Source: Azotobacter paspali
Lineage (GTDB): Bacteria; Pseudomonadota; Gammaproteobacteria; Pseudomonadales; Pseudomonadaceae
DNA: 64,000 nt
Strand: one strand, 5' to 3'
Assembly (NCBI RefSeq): GCF_042434745.1
Contig: NZ_JBHLSS010000003.1
Part shown: positions 8,869-19,090 of the stretch, one piece after another
How the letters are laid out: every line of letters begins with the position of its first letter
Numbering within the stretch: the first letter of the stretch is position 1
Notes under the pieces: model-generated
What the model was told of the DNA's origin: nothing
What the model saw: the letters and a program-made list of their open reading frames with translations, nothing else
Database searches by the model: none
Program-made: the position numbers and the translations under genes

Positions 8869-9144
8869 GTGGCGTGTATCGGCTTGCGCGCCCTGGTCAG
8901 CGGCAGGGTACAGGGCGTGTGTTATCGGCAGGGCACGGCGTTGCAGGCCGAGCGCCTGGCGCTGGCGGGCTGGGTGCGGAATCTCGCCGACGGGCGGGTC
9001 GAGGCCTGGGTCGAGGGCGAGGAGGCGGCTGTGGGCGAACTGGCCGAGTGGCTATGGCGTGGTCCCGAACAGGCCCGGGTCGAGGGAGTGGAGCTGGAAG
9101 AGGTCGGCCTGCAGGGGTTCTCGGAATTTCGCGTGCGGCGCTGA
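8869..9144 (+). CDS. acyP: Acylphosphatase
   Basis: 91 residues from GTG 8869, just after the thioredoxin stop. The phosphate-binding loop GRVQGVCYRQGT and the catalytic-Asn region GWVRNLADGRVE match the acylphosphatase family, as does the tail FSEFRVRR. The enzyme hydrolyses acyl phosphates in the cytoplasm. An upstream in-frame extension overlaps the thioredoxin gene and is not supported. Confidence 0.9.
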   Translation: MACIGLRALVSGRVQGVCYRQGTALQAERLALAGWVRNLADGRVEAWVEGEEAAVGELAEWLWRGPEQARVEGVELEEVGLQGFSEFRVRR

Positions 9145-9149
9145 GTGGC

Positions 9150-9385
9150 CCTGCGTCACTCGACATGCCGGTAATCGTGCCACAGGTCGCTCACCCTGGC
9201 TGCCGTTGTAGCGGCTCAGGCGGATCGACATGTCCAGCACCTAGACCTCCACCTCAAAGCGCTCGGCGAAGCTGTTCGCCTCGGTAACCGCGCGCTGCAG
9301 CGGGGTGCGCAGCTCCGGCCCCGACGGCAGGCTGGCGACGGCCGGCGAGGACGGGGCGAGCAGGAGGGGGCGTCGGAGCCTTGTA
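9150..9385 (-). pseudogene. Possible remnant of a lytic transglycosylase gene
   Basis: The minus-strand frame reads LPSGPELRTPLQRAVTEANSF, then AERFEVEV, a TAG stop at about 9241, then VLDMSIRLSRYNG. The DMSxRLxR pattern next to FAERFEAEVW resembles the start of the exported transglycosylase genes found by proS in Pseudomonas, with a stop where tryptophan is expected and the SLT domain lost. No start codon is visible. The resemblance is from memory and weak. Confidence 0.3.
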
Positions 9386-9394
9386 CGGTCGTCT

Positions 9395-10342
9395 TCAGTC
9401 CTTGGCGGGAGCCAGCGCCTGGCGGCCGGTCTTCCTGCTCAGGTCGTCGAGAAACTCCCGCTGCAGCTCCGGATCGTGGCGGGTCAGTTCGATCAGGCTC
9501 TGTTCCAGTTCGCTGGCTTCCTCTTCGAAGCCGAGTTCGGCGAGCCGCTTGACCCGGCGCACCCATTGCCCAACCTCGTCGCTTTCGAGATCGGCATAGA
9601 CCAAGTCGTGGGCCTCGCGCAGCTTGCCGCCCAGGCTGCGGCTGACCGGCAGGACGGCCTCCGTGCGGGCACCGTCCTGGGGGTCCTCGACGCTCAGTTG
9701 CAGCCGGGCGACACGGGCATCTTGCAGGGTGAAGGGACTGTCGAGCAGGTTCAGGTGCAGGACGCCGCGGCGGTCGGTGGTCAGTTCGTAGGTCCGTGCC
9801 CCGGCCCTGACCGATACCGGGCGTTCGGCCCAGGGCAGGCTGGAGTATTCCGTGCGCTCGTCCTTCTGTTGTTCGTCCCGGCGGGCCAGGTTCTGCTGGG
9901 CGCGGCCGTTGGATTCGACGTTCATCGCCGGGTTGAGGCCGGCGAAGCCGTAGTCGATCCAGCCCTTGGTGGCAAGATCGGGCACATTGCCGAGGGCAAC
10001 CACGTTGAGCACGTTGGCGGCGACTCCAGCCAGCACCGCCACCGCCCCCAGGGGGATCTCGTAGAGTTCCCGCCAGGGCTGGTAGGGTGTGTAGCGGTCG
10101 TAACGGCGGATCACCTCGAATTCGCGGATCTCGAAGGTCCGCTGGTCGTGGATGCGGATGTGCCGCTGCGGCAGCTCCAACATGGCTGGCTCGCCGAGTT
10201 CGATCTGTAGATTGTGGCTCAGAAGTGTACGTTCGACGCGCTCTTCGTGCTCGCTGCGCTGGGGCAACTGGTTGGCGCAGCCGGCGAGCAGAAGGGCACC
10301 ACAGAGCGTGGCGCCGAGGCGCAAGGAGTTTCGGGTGGGCAT
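9395..10342 (-). CDS. Hypothetical lipoprotein
   Basis: 315 residues with a lipoprotein signal peptide ending LLAGC (Cys22). No known enzymatic motif is visible. A glycine/alanine-rich hydrophobic stretch (residues about 97-117, LGAVAVLAGVAANVLNVVALG) could be a membrane hairpin. The C-terminal third is rich in Leu/Glu (LAELGFEEEASELEQSLIEL) and probably helical. It starts nine bases after the proS stop on the same strand, so it is probably co-transcribed with proS. Confidence 0.75.
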   Translation of the reverse strand: MPTRNSLRLGATLCGALLLAGCANQLPQRSEHEERVERTLLSHNLQIELGEPAMLELPQRHIRIHDQRTFEIREFEVIRRYDRYTPYQPWRELYEIPLGAVAVLAGVAANVLNVVALGNVPDLATKGWIDYGFAGLNPAMNVESNGRAQQNLARRDEQQKDERTEYSSLPWAERPVSVRAGARTYELTTDRRGVLHLNLLDSPFTLQDARVARLQLSVEDPQDGARTEAVLPVSRSLGGKLREAHDLVYADLESDEVGQWVRRVKRLAELGFEEEASELEQSLIELTRHDPELQREFLDDLSRKTGRQALAPAKD

Positions 10343-10351
10343 GGTGTGGAG

Positions 10352-12067
10352 TCAGCAGCCGATGCGGTTGCCGAGAAAGGTGATGAGGTCGGCAGCCGGG
10401 ACGGCCTGGACTTCGGTCTCGCGGCGGCTCTTGTATTCCAGGGTACCCTCGGCCAGGCCGCGTTCGCTCACCACGATGCGATGCGGAATGCCGATCAGTT
10501 CCATGTCGGCGAACTTGACCCCGGGACTGGTCTTCTTGTCGCGATCGTCGAGCAGTACCTCGTAGCCGGCGGCGATCAACTCGGCATAGAGGCGGTCGGT
10601 GGCTTCCTTGACTGCGGCGCTCTCGTACTTCATCGGTACCAGGGCGATCTGGAACGGCGCCAGCGCCTGCGGCCAGAGGATGCCGCGCTCGTCGTAGTTC
10701 TGTTCGATGGCTGCGGCCACCACGCGCGATACGCCGATGCCGTAGCAGCCCATGATCAGGGTCACCGGCTTGCCGTTCTCGCCGAGCACCTTGCAGTTCA
10801 TCGCTTCGCTGTATTTGGTGCCGAGCTGAAAGATGTGGCCGACCTCGATACCGCGCTTGATCACCAGGTTTCCCTGGCCGTCCGGGCTCGGGTCGCCTTC
10901 CACGACGTTGCGCAGGTCGGCGATCTCCGGCAGCGGCAGATCGCGTTCCCAGTTGAGGCCGAGATAGTGCTTGCCGTCGAGGTTGGCACCGGCGGCGAAG
11001 TCGCTCAGCAGGGCCACCGAACGGTCGACGATCGCCGGAATCGGCAGGTTCAACGGACCGAGGGAGCCGGGGCCGGCACCGATCGCCGCGCGGATCTCGG
11101 CTTCCGAGGCGAATGCCAGGGGGCTGGCGACCTGCTCCAGATTGGCGGCCTTGATCTCGTTCAATTCGTGGTCGCCGCGCACGATTAGGGCGACCAGTCG
11201 GCCCTCATCGGCACCCTGCACCACCAGGGTCTTGATGGTCTTCTCGACGGGCAGGCCGAACTGCCGGACCAACTCATCGATGGTCCTGGCATCGGGGGTG
11301 TCGACCAGGCGCAGTTCCTCGCTGGCGGCGGCGCGCGCTTTTTCCCGCGGAATGGCTTCGGCCTTCTCGATGTTGGCGGCGTAGTCGGAGCTGTCGCTGA
11401 AGGCGATATCGTCCTCGCCGGATGCGGCCAGCACGTGGAACTCGTGGGAGCCGGTGCCGCCGATGGAGCCGGTGTCGGCCTGCACAGGACGGAATTCGAG
11501 GCCCAGGCGGCTGAAGATGTTGCAGTAGGCCTGGTGCATGCGGTCATAGGTTTCCTGCAGCGACTCCTGGGTCAGGTGGAAGGAATAGGCATCCTTCATC
11601 AGGAATTCGCGGCCGCGCATCAGACCGAAGCGCGGACGGATCTCGTCGCGGAACTTGGTCTGGATCTGGTAGAAGCTGATCGGCAACTGCTTGTAGCTGT
11701 TCAACTCGTTGCGCGCCAGATCGGTGATGACCTCCTCGTGGGTCGGACCGACGCAGAACTCGCGGTCGTGGCGGTCTCTGATGCGCAGCAACTCGGGACC
11801 GTACTGCTCCCAGCGTCCGGACTCCTGCCACAGCTCGGCCGGCTGGATGGCCGGCATCAGCACTTCCAGGGCGCCGGCCTTGTCCATCTCCTCGCGGACG
11901 ATCGCCTCGGCCTTGCGCAGGGCGCGCAACCCCAACGGCAGCCAGGTATAGAGACCGGAGGCCAGTTTGCGGATCATCCCGGCGCGCAGCATTAGTTGGT
12001 GACTGATCACCACGGCATCGGAGGGGGTTTCCTTGAGGGTTGAGAGCAGATACTGACTGGTGCGCAT
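10352..12067 (-). CDS. proS: Prolyl-tRNA synthetase
   Basis: 571 residues from the ATG at 12067 (MRTSQYLLSTLKETP); an upstream extension of 16 residues is not typical. This is the bacterial-type ProRS with an inserted editing domain between class II motifs 2 and 3. Visible are the motif-1 region with MLRAGMIRKLASGLYTWLPLG, motif 2 FRDEIRPRFGLMRGREFLMKD, and motif 3 GCYGIGVSR. The C-terminal anticodon domain follows (LDDRDKKTSPGVKFAD). Confidence 0.97.
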   Translation of the reverse strand: MRTSQYLLSTLKETPSDAVVISHQLMLRAGMIRKLASGLYTWLPLGLRALRKAEAIVREEMDKAGALEVLMPAIQPAELWQESGRWEQYGPELLRIRDRHDREFCVGPTHEEVITDLARNELNSYKQLPISFYQIQTKFRDEIRPRFGLMRGREFLMKDAYSFHLTQESLQETYDRMHQAYCNIFSRLGLEFRPVQADTGSIGGTGSHEFHVLAASGEDDIAFSDSSDYAANIEKAEAIPREKARAAASEELRLVDTPDARTIDELVRQFGLPVEKTIKTLVVQGADEGRLVALIVRGDHELNEIKAANLEQVASPLAFASEAEIRAAIGAGPGSLGPLNLPIPAIVDRSVALLSDFAAGANLDGKHYLGLNWERDLPLPEIADLRNVVEGDPSPDGQGNLVIKRGIEVGHIFQLGTKYSEAMNCKVLGENGKPVTLIMGCYGIGVSRVVAAAIEQNYDERGILWPQALAPFQIALVPMKYESAAVKEATDRLYAELIAAGYEVLLDDRDKKTSPGVKFADMELIGIPHRIVVSERGLAEGTLEYKSRRETEVQAVPAADLITFLGNRIGC

Positions 12068-12251
12068 GTTGGGCCGTTCTGTCCGTTGCAAAGGGCGGAA
12101 ATAAGTGGCGGGCATTGTACGGCGGTGGATGGGACGCGTACAGGATCGGCGGGGCTCGGCGGGCTGCGCGGGGCTGATTAACCATATATAATCCCCTGCT
12201 TTGCCGCGGGCGAGGCTCGCAGCGTCGTCGTTCCCATGAGTGGAGTATCCG

Positions 12252-12518
12252 ATGCCTGTCTATGAGTATCAGTGCGCTGCCTGTGGTCATCAGTTGGAAA
12301 CCATCCAGAAGTTCAGCGATGCGTCGCTGACCGATTGTCCGAACTGCCAGGCGCCCGAGTTGGAGAAGCTGCTTTCCGTGCCCGGTTTCCGTCTCAAGGG
12401 CGGCGACTGGTACGAAACCGATTTCAAGCGCGGCGCGAAGAAAAACCTCGCCGGCGGCGACAACGCGCCCGCCTGCGTGGGCAGCGGCTACGGCGGTGCC
12501 TGCGCGACGGCCGAATGA
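12252..12518 (+). CDS. FmdB-type zinc ribbon regulator-like protein
   Basis: 88 residues starting MPVYEYQCAACG. Two CxxC pairs (CAAC near residue 8 and CPNC near residue 35) form a zinc ribbon. The gene lies directly upstream of aspS, its standard position in proteobacteria. Function is not established. An upstream GTG in frame exists, but the MPVYEYQC start is the conserved one. Confidence 0.88.
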   Translation: MPVYEYQCAACGHQLETIQKFSDASLTDCPNCQAPELEKLLSVPGFRLKGGDWYETDFKRGAKKNLAGGDNAPACVGSGYGGACATAE

Positions 12519-12561
12519 ACGGCTCCACCCGAATCCAAGAATCGAGAGAAGAAACACCATC

Positions 12562-14337
<1,776 letters not shown>

Positions 14338-14417
14338 CCCGTCGCCACGCGAGCGGGCCGGCCGGCGGGCGGGGCCGTTCCTGCAAGAGCAGATAGATTA
14401 GAGATACGGAGTGAGTT

Positions 14418-15167
14418 ATGGCTGGTCATTCCAAATGGGCCAACATCAAGCACCGCAAGGAGCGTCAAGACGCCAAGCGGGGCAAGATCTTCACCAAGCT
14501 GATCCGCGAGTTGACCGTCGCCGCCAAGCACGGCGGCGGTAACCCGGCGGACAATCCCCGGCTGCGCCTGGCGATGGACAAGGCCCTGACCGCCAACATG
14601 ACCCGCGATACCATCGATCGCGCCATCGCCCGCGGCGCCGGCACCAGCGAAGCCGACAACATGGCCGAGTTGAGCTACGAGGGCTATGCCCCGAGCGGTG
14701 TGGCGATCATCGTCGAGGCTCTGACCGACAACCGCAACCGTACCGCTGCCGAAGTACGCCATGCCTTCAGCAAGTGCGGTGGCAATCTAGGTACCGACGG
14801 TTCGGTGGCCTACATGTTCGATCGCAAGGGCCAGATCAGCTTCGCTCCGGGGGTCAACGAGGACGCGCTGATGGAAGTGGCCCTGGAGGCCGGTGCCGAC
14901 GACGTGGTCGGCAATGGCGATGGTTCGGTGGACGTGTTCACCAGCTTCGCCGACTTCCATATTGTCAACGAGGCGCTGGTCGCCGCCGGCTTCAAGGGCG
15001 ACGAGGCCGAGGTGGCGATGATTCCGTCGATCACCGCGCCGATCGCCGATCTGGAAACCGCGCAGAAGGTGATGAAGCTGATCGATATGCTGGAAGACCT
15101 GGACGACGTGCAGAACGTCTACCACAACGCCGAAATTCCCGACGAGATCATGGAGCAACTCGACTGA
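14418..15167 (+). CDS. yebC: YebC/PmpR family transcriptional regulator
   Basis: 249 residues with the family start MAGHSKWANIKHRKERQDAKRG and the conserved RTAAEVRHAFSKCGGNLG segment. In Pseudomonas, a YebC member (PmpR) represses quorum-sensing genes, and YebC proteins are also implicated in translation of difficult motifs. It lies between aspS and the ruv operon as in most proteobacteria. A hairpin with a T run follows at 15180-15219. Confidence 0.93.
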   Translation: MAGHSKWANIKHRKERQDAKRGKIFTKLIRELTVAAKHGGGNPADNPRLRLAMDKALTANMTRDTIDRAIARGAGTSEADNMAELSYEGYAPSGVAIIVEALTDNRNRTAAEVRHAFSKCGGNLGTDGSVAYMFDRKGQISFAPGVNEDALMEVALEAGADDVVGNGDGSVDVFTSFADFHIVNEALVAAGFKGDEAEVAMIPSITAPIADLETAQKVMKLIDMLEDLDDVQNVYHNAEIPDEIMEQLD

Positions 15168-15179
15168 CGACAAGTATGT

Positions 15180-15219
15180 GGCCCGGGGGCGGGGTTTCCT
15201 GCCGGTGCCGGGCCTTTTT
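15180..15219 (+). terminator. Candidate rho-independent terminator between yebC and ruvC
   Basis: Perfect 7-bp stem GGCCCGG / CCGGGCC with a 21-base loop, followed by TTTTT. It ends three bases before the ruvC ATG, so it could also occlude or replace the ruvC ribosome binding site. No clear Shine-Dalgarno sequence is seen there. Confidence 0.6.
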
Positions 15220-15222
15220 CCC

Positions 15223-15747
15223 ATGACGCTCATCCTGGGTATCGATCCCGGCTCGCGGATCACCGGCTTCGGTGTGATACGCGACGGCGGGCGTGGTTGC
15301 GAATACATCGCCTCCGGCTGCATCCGTACCGGCAGTGGTTCTCTGCCCGAGCGTCTGCAGGCAGTGTATCGTGGCGTGACCGAGATCATCCGCAGCCATG
15401 GTCCGGTGACCATGGGCATCGAGCAGGTATTCATGGCGCGCAATGCCGATTCCGCCCTGAAGCTCGGCCAGGCGCGCGGCGCGGCGATCGTCGCGGCGGT
15501 GGAAGCGGGGCTGGAGATCGCCGAGTACACCGCCACCCAGGTCAAGCAGGCCATCGTCGGCAGCGGCGGGGCGGACAAGCGACAGGTACAGATGATGGTG
15601 ATGCACTTGCTCCGGCTGGTGCAGAAGCCACAGATCGACGCCTCCGATGCTTTGGCCATCGCCCTGTGTCACGCTCACCACCGGCAGAGCCTGATTCCCC
15701 ACGGCCTGGATGGCGCCAGGCGACGGGGCGGGCGTTTGCGTTTGTGA
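15223..15747 (+). CDS. ruvC: Holliday junction resolvase RuvC
   Basis: 174 residues from ATG 15223. The start MTLILGIDPGSRITGFGV carries the first catalytic Asp (Asp7); a Glu of the active site is in GIEQVFMARN, and the C-terminal acidic pair lies in DASDALAIALCHAH. RuvC cuts Holliday junctions moved by RuvAB. The in-frame extension upstream lies within the terminator hairpin and is rejected. Confidence 0.96.
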   Translation: MTLILGIDPGSRITGFGVIRDGGRGCEYIASGCIRTGSGSLPERLQAVYRGVTEIIRSHGPVTMGIEQVFMARNADSALKLGQARGAAIVAAVEAGLEIAEYTATQVKQAIVGSGGADKRQVQMMVMHLLRLVQKPQIDASDALAIALCHAHHRQSLIPHGLDGARRRGGRLRL

Positions 15748-15763
15748 GCGAGGAGTGTGGATC

Positions 15764-16369
15764 TTGATCGGACGTTTGCGCGGTATCCTGGTGGAAAAGC
15801 AGCCGCCGCACCTGCTCGTGGAGGCCAATGGCGTCGGCTACGAAGTCGAGGTGCCGATGACCACCCTCTATCGCCTGCCGTCGCTGAACGAGCCGGTTAC
15901 CTTGCACACCCACCTGGTGGTGCGCGAGGATGCCCACCTGCTCTACGGTTTCTGCGAACGGCGCGAGCGGGAACTGTTTCGCGAGCTGATCCGCCTCAAC
16001 GGGGTCGGCCCCAAGCTGGCACTGGCGCTGATGTCCAGCCTGGACCTGGACGAGCTGGTGCGCTGTGTGCAGGCTGGCGATATCAAGGCGCTGACCCGGG
16101 TGCCCGGGGTCGGCAAGAAGACCGCCGAGCGCCTGCTGATCGAGCTAAAGGACCGCTTCAAGGCTTGGGAAAGTCCGCCGACCGTTGCCTCGCTGACCCT
16201 GGAGTCCAATCCCGATATCGGCATTGCCAGCGCGGAAAGCGATGCCTTGAGCGCGCTGGTCGCCCTCGGCTTCAAGCCCCAGGAAGCCAGCCGCGCGGTC
16301 GCCGCCGTACAGGAGGAAGGTTTGAGCAGCGAGGAGCTGATTCGCCGGGCATTGCGGGGGATGGCCTAA
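15764..16369 (+). CDS. ruvA: Holliday junction branch migration protein RuvA
   Basis: 201 residues using TTG 15764 as start, which gives the canonical N-terminus (M)IGRLRGILVEK. The OB-fold domain is followed by two helix-hairpin-helix motifs (LNGVGPKLALALM and VPGVGKKTAERLLIELK) and the flexible C-terminal domain III that contacts RuvB (residues about 155-201). It directly abuts ruvB. Confidence 0.96.
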   Translation: MIGRLRGILVEKQPPHLLVEANGVGYEVEVPMTTLYRLPSLNEPVTLHTHLVVREDAHLLYGFCERRERELFRELIRLNGVGPKLALALMSSLDLDELVRCVQAGDIKALTRVPGVGKKTAERLLIELKDRFKAWESPPTVASLTLESNPDIGIASAESDALSALVALGFKPQEASRAVAAVQEEGLSSEELIRRALRGMA

Positions 16370-17428
16370 GTGATCGAAGCCGACCGTCTGATTACCGCGA
16401 CCGGTCAGGATCGCGAGGAGCAACAGGACCGGGCCATTCGCCCATTGCGGCTGGCCGAGTACATCGGCCAGCCCGTCGTCCGCGAGCAGATGGAACTGTT
16501 CATCCAGGCGGCCAGGGGACGCCGCGAAGCGCTCGACCACACGCTGATCTTCGGACCGCCGGGGTTGGGCAAGACCACTCTGGCCAACATCATTGCTCAG
16601 GAGATGGGCGTGTCGCTGAAGAGCACCTCGGGCCCGGTACTGGAGCGTCCGGGCGATCTCGCCGCACTGCTGACTAACCTGGAGTCCGGCGATGTGCTGT
16701 TCATCGACGAGATCCACCGTCTCTCGCCCGTGGTCGAGGAGGTGCTCTATCCGGCCATGGAGGACTTCCAGCTCGATATCATGATCGGCGAGGGGCCGGC
16801 CGCTCGTTCGATCAAGCTCGATCTGCCGCCCTTCACCCTAGTCGGCGCCACCACCCGTGCCGGCATGCTGACCAATCCGTTGCGCGACCGCTTCGGCATC
16901 GTGCAGCGACTGGAGTTCTATTCGGTAGCCGACCTGACGACCATCGTCGGCCGTTCCGCCGCCATTCTCGGTTTGCCGACCGATGCCGAGGGGGCCTTCG
17001 AGATCGCCCGTCGTGCCCGCGGCACGCCGCGCATCGCCAATCGTCTGCTGCGTCGGGTTCGCGATTTCGCCCAGGTGCGCGGAGAGGGACGGATCACCCG
17101 GCAGATGGCTGATCTGGCGCTGAACCTGCTGGATGTCGACGAGCACGGCCTAGATCACCAGGACCGGCGCCTGCTGCTGACCCTGATCGAGAAGTTCGAT
17201 GGCGGTCCGGTCGGCGTGGATAGCCTGGCTGCGGCGATCAGCGAGGAGCGTCATACCATCGAGGACGTCCTCGAGCCCTACCTCATCCAGCAGGGTTACA
17301 TGATGCGTACCCCGCGCGGGCGGGTCGTCACGCGTCATGCCTACCTGCACTTCGGGCTGAACCTGCCTGCTCGGATGGAGGCAACGACGGCCGATCCGCT
17401 CGCCGATGCTCCGGCTGATGGCGAATGA
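16370..17428 (+). CDS. ruvB: Holliday junction branch migration ATPase RuvB
   Basis: 352 residues from GTG 16370, immediately after the ruvA TAA. AAA+ motor with Walker A GPPGLGKT, Walker B DEIHRL, sensor 1 GATTRAGML and arginine finger region NPLRDRFG, then a winged-helix DNA-binding domain ending GRVVTRHAYLHFG. Completes the ruvC-ruvA-ruvB operon. Confidence 0.97.
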   Translation: MIEADRLITATGQDREEQQDRAIRPLRLAEYIGQPVVREQMELFIQAARGRREALDHTLIFGPPGLGKTTLANIIAQEMGVSLKSTSGPVLERPGDLAALLTNLESGDVLFIDEIHRLSPVVEEVLYPAMEDFQLDIMIGEGPAARSIKLDLPPFTLVGATTRAGMLTNPLRDRFGIVQRLEFYSVADLTTIVGRSAAILGLPTDAEGAFEIARRARGTPRIANRLLRRVRDFAQVRGEGRITRQMADLALNLLDVDEHGLDHQDRRLLLTLIEKFDGGPVGVDSLAAAISEERHTIEDVLEPYLIQQGYMMRTPRGRVVTRHAYLHFGLNLPARMEATTADPLADAPADGE

Positions 17429-17481
17429 GGGAGAAATTGTTTTTCCGTCCGATTGGCAACTTCGAGAGCTGGCACTAGAGT

Positions 17482-17928
17482 ATGCGCGCGCAAAGCGGAG
17501 TATCGCCGTTCATCCATCGCTGTCGGGTTTACTACGAGGACACGGACGCCGGCGGCATCGTCTACTACGTCAACTACCTCAAATTCATGGAGCGGGCCCG
17601 TACCGAGCGGCTGCGCGCGCTGGGTTTCGCCCAGTCCCGGCTGGCGGAGGGTGAGAGCCTGCTGTTCGTCGTGCACTCCAGCGAAGCGCGCTATTTCGCG
17701 CCGGCACGGCTGGACGACGAACTGCTGGTGAGTGCCGAGGTGTGCGAGCTGAACCGTGCCAGCCTGCGCTTTCATCAGCAGGTCCGACGCGCCGCGGATG
17801 ATGCGTTGCTCTGCGAGGGGCGGGTTCTGGTGGCCTGTGTACACGCCGATAGTTTGAAACCCCGGGCCATTCCCGAAGCGCTGCGGGTCGCCTTGGCGAA
17901 CCCGGGTCTACCTTCAGCAGGAGAGTAA
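17482..17928 (+). CDS. ybgC: Tol-Pal system-associated acyl-CoA thioesterase YbgC
   Basis: 148 residues, 4HBT hotdog fold with the signature YYEDTDAGGIVYYVNYLKFMERART containing the catalytic Asp (near residue 20). YbgC hydrolyses acyl-CoAs and binds acyl carrier protein at the inner membrane. It starts the classical ybgC-tolQRAB-pal-cpoB cluster, with tolQ two bases beyond its stop. Confidence 0.94.
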   Translation: MRAQSGVSPFIHRCRVYYEDTDAGGIVYYVNYLKFMERARTERLRALGFAQSRLAEGESLLFVVHSSEARYFAPARLDDELLVSAEVCELNRASLRFHQQVRRAADDALLCEGRVLVACVHADSLKPRAIPEALRVALANPGLPSAGE

Positions 17929-17930
17929 GC

Positions 17931-18626
17931 GTGGAAGCCAACGCCGTTGACCATATGTCCATGTGGAGCCTGATCAGCAACGCCAGCCTGGTGGTGCAAC
18001 TGGTCATGCTCGTCCTGGTGGCCGCCTCGGTCACTTCGTGGATCATGATTTTCCAGCGCGGCAACATGCTGCGTGCCGCCAAGAGATCCCTGGACAGCTT
18101 CGAGGAGCGCTTCTGGTCGGGTATCGACCTGGCCAAGCTCTATCGCCAAGCGGGCAGCGAGCCGAATCCGGACTCCGGCCTGGAGCGGATCTTTCGTGCC
18201 GGCTTCAAGGAGTTCTCCCGCCTCTGCCAGCAGTCCGGGGTCGTGCCGGATGCGGTCATGGATGGGGTTGCCCGTTCCATGCGGGTGGCGATTTCCCGTG
18301 AGGAGGAAAAGCTCGAGCAGAGCCTGCCGTTTCTCGCCACTGTGGGCTCCACCAGCCCCTATATCGGCCTGTTCGGTACCGTGTGGGGGATCATGAACTC
18401 CTTCCGCGGCCTGGCCCAGGTGCAGCAGGCGACGCTCTCCACCGTGGCGCCGGGGATCGCCGAAGCGCTGATCGCCACCGCCATCGGCCTGTTCGCCGCG
18501 ATTCCGGCGGTGATCGCCTACAACCGCTTCTCCGCGCGCGGCGAACTGCTGATCGCCCGCTACTACACCTTCGCCGACGAGTTCCAGGCAATCCTGCATC
18601 GCAAGGTGCACACTTCGGACGCATGA
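17931..18626 (+). CDS. tolQ: Tol-Pal system proton channel subunit TolQ
   Basis: 231 residues from GTG 17931. Three transmembrane helices: one near the N-terminus (SLVVQLVMLVLVAASVTSWIMIF) and two in the second half (TVGSTSPYIGLFGTVWGIM and IAEALIATAIGLFAAIPAVIAY), the MotA/ExbB/TolQ core. With TolR it uses the proton motive force to energise TolA in outer-membrane constriction during division. Confidence 0.96.
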   Translation: MEANAVDHMSMWSLISNASLVVQLVMLVLVAASVTSWIMIFQRGNMLRAAKRSLDSFEERFWSGIDLAKLYRQAGSEPNPDSGLERIFRAGFKEFSRLCQQSGVVPDAVMDGVARSMRVAISREEEKLEQSLPFLATVGSTSPYIGLFGTVWGIMNSFRGLAQVQQATLSTVAPGIAEALIATAIGLFAAIPAVIAYNRFSARGELLIARYYTFADEFQAILHRKVHTSDA

Positions 18627-18637
18627 GGCCCTAGCTG

Positions 18638-19090
18638 ATGGCGAGAATCCGCAACAGGCGCAAGCCGGTCGCCGAGATGAACGTGGTGCCCTATATCGAT
18701 GTGATGCTGGTGCTGCTGGTGATCTTCATGGTGACCGCCCCGATGCTCAATCAGGGCGTCAAGGTCGATCTGCCCAAGGTGTCCAGCGATGTGTTGCCGC
18801 AGGACAACAACGCGCGGGTACTGACTATCTCCGTCAAGGCCGACAAAAGCTACTACTGGAACATGGGCAGCGAGGTGGACACCGAGACCGTCCAGGATAC
18901 CGCCTTGAAGCTGGACGATTTGGTCGATTCGGTGAGCAAAATCATTGCCCAGGCCCGCAGCCAGGGTAAGCAGGTGCAGGTCTTCGTGCGCGGTGACAAG
19001 TCCGTCGACTACGGGGCGGTCATGGCCTTGATGGGAGGGTTGCAAGGGGCCGACGTAGGCAATGTCGGGCTGATCACCGAGGCTCCCTGA
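18638..19090 (+). CDS. tolR: Tol-Pal system protein TolR
   Basis: 150 residues. One N-terminal transmembrane helix with the essential Asp in VPYIDVMLVLLVIFMVTAP (Asp24 area), then a periplasmic domain. Pairs with TolQ. Its stop overlaps the tolA ATG by one base. Confidence 0.95.
   Translation: MARIRNRRKPVAEMNVVPYIDVMLVLLVIFMVTAPMLNQGVKVDLPKVSSDVLPQDNNARVLTISVKADKSYYWNMGSEVDTETVQDTALKLDDLVDSVSKIIAQARSQGKQVQVFVRGDKSVDYGAVMALMGGLQGADVGNVGLITEAP

Noticed and set aside
12496..12561. Upstream extension of aspS
   Set aside because: Overlaps the FmdB gene in another frame; the MMRSHYCGQLNESL start matches AspRS proteins.
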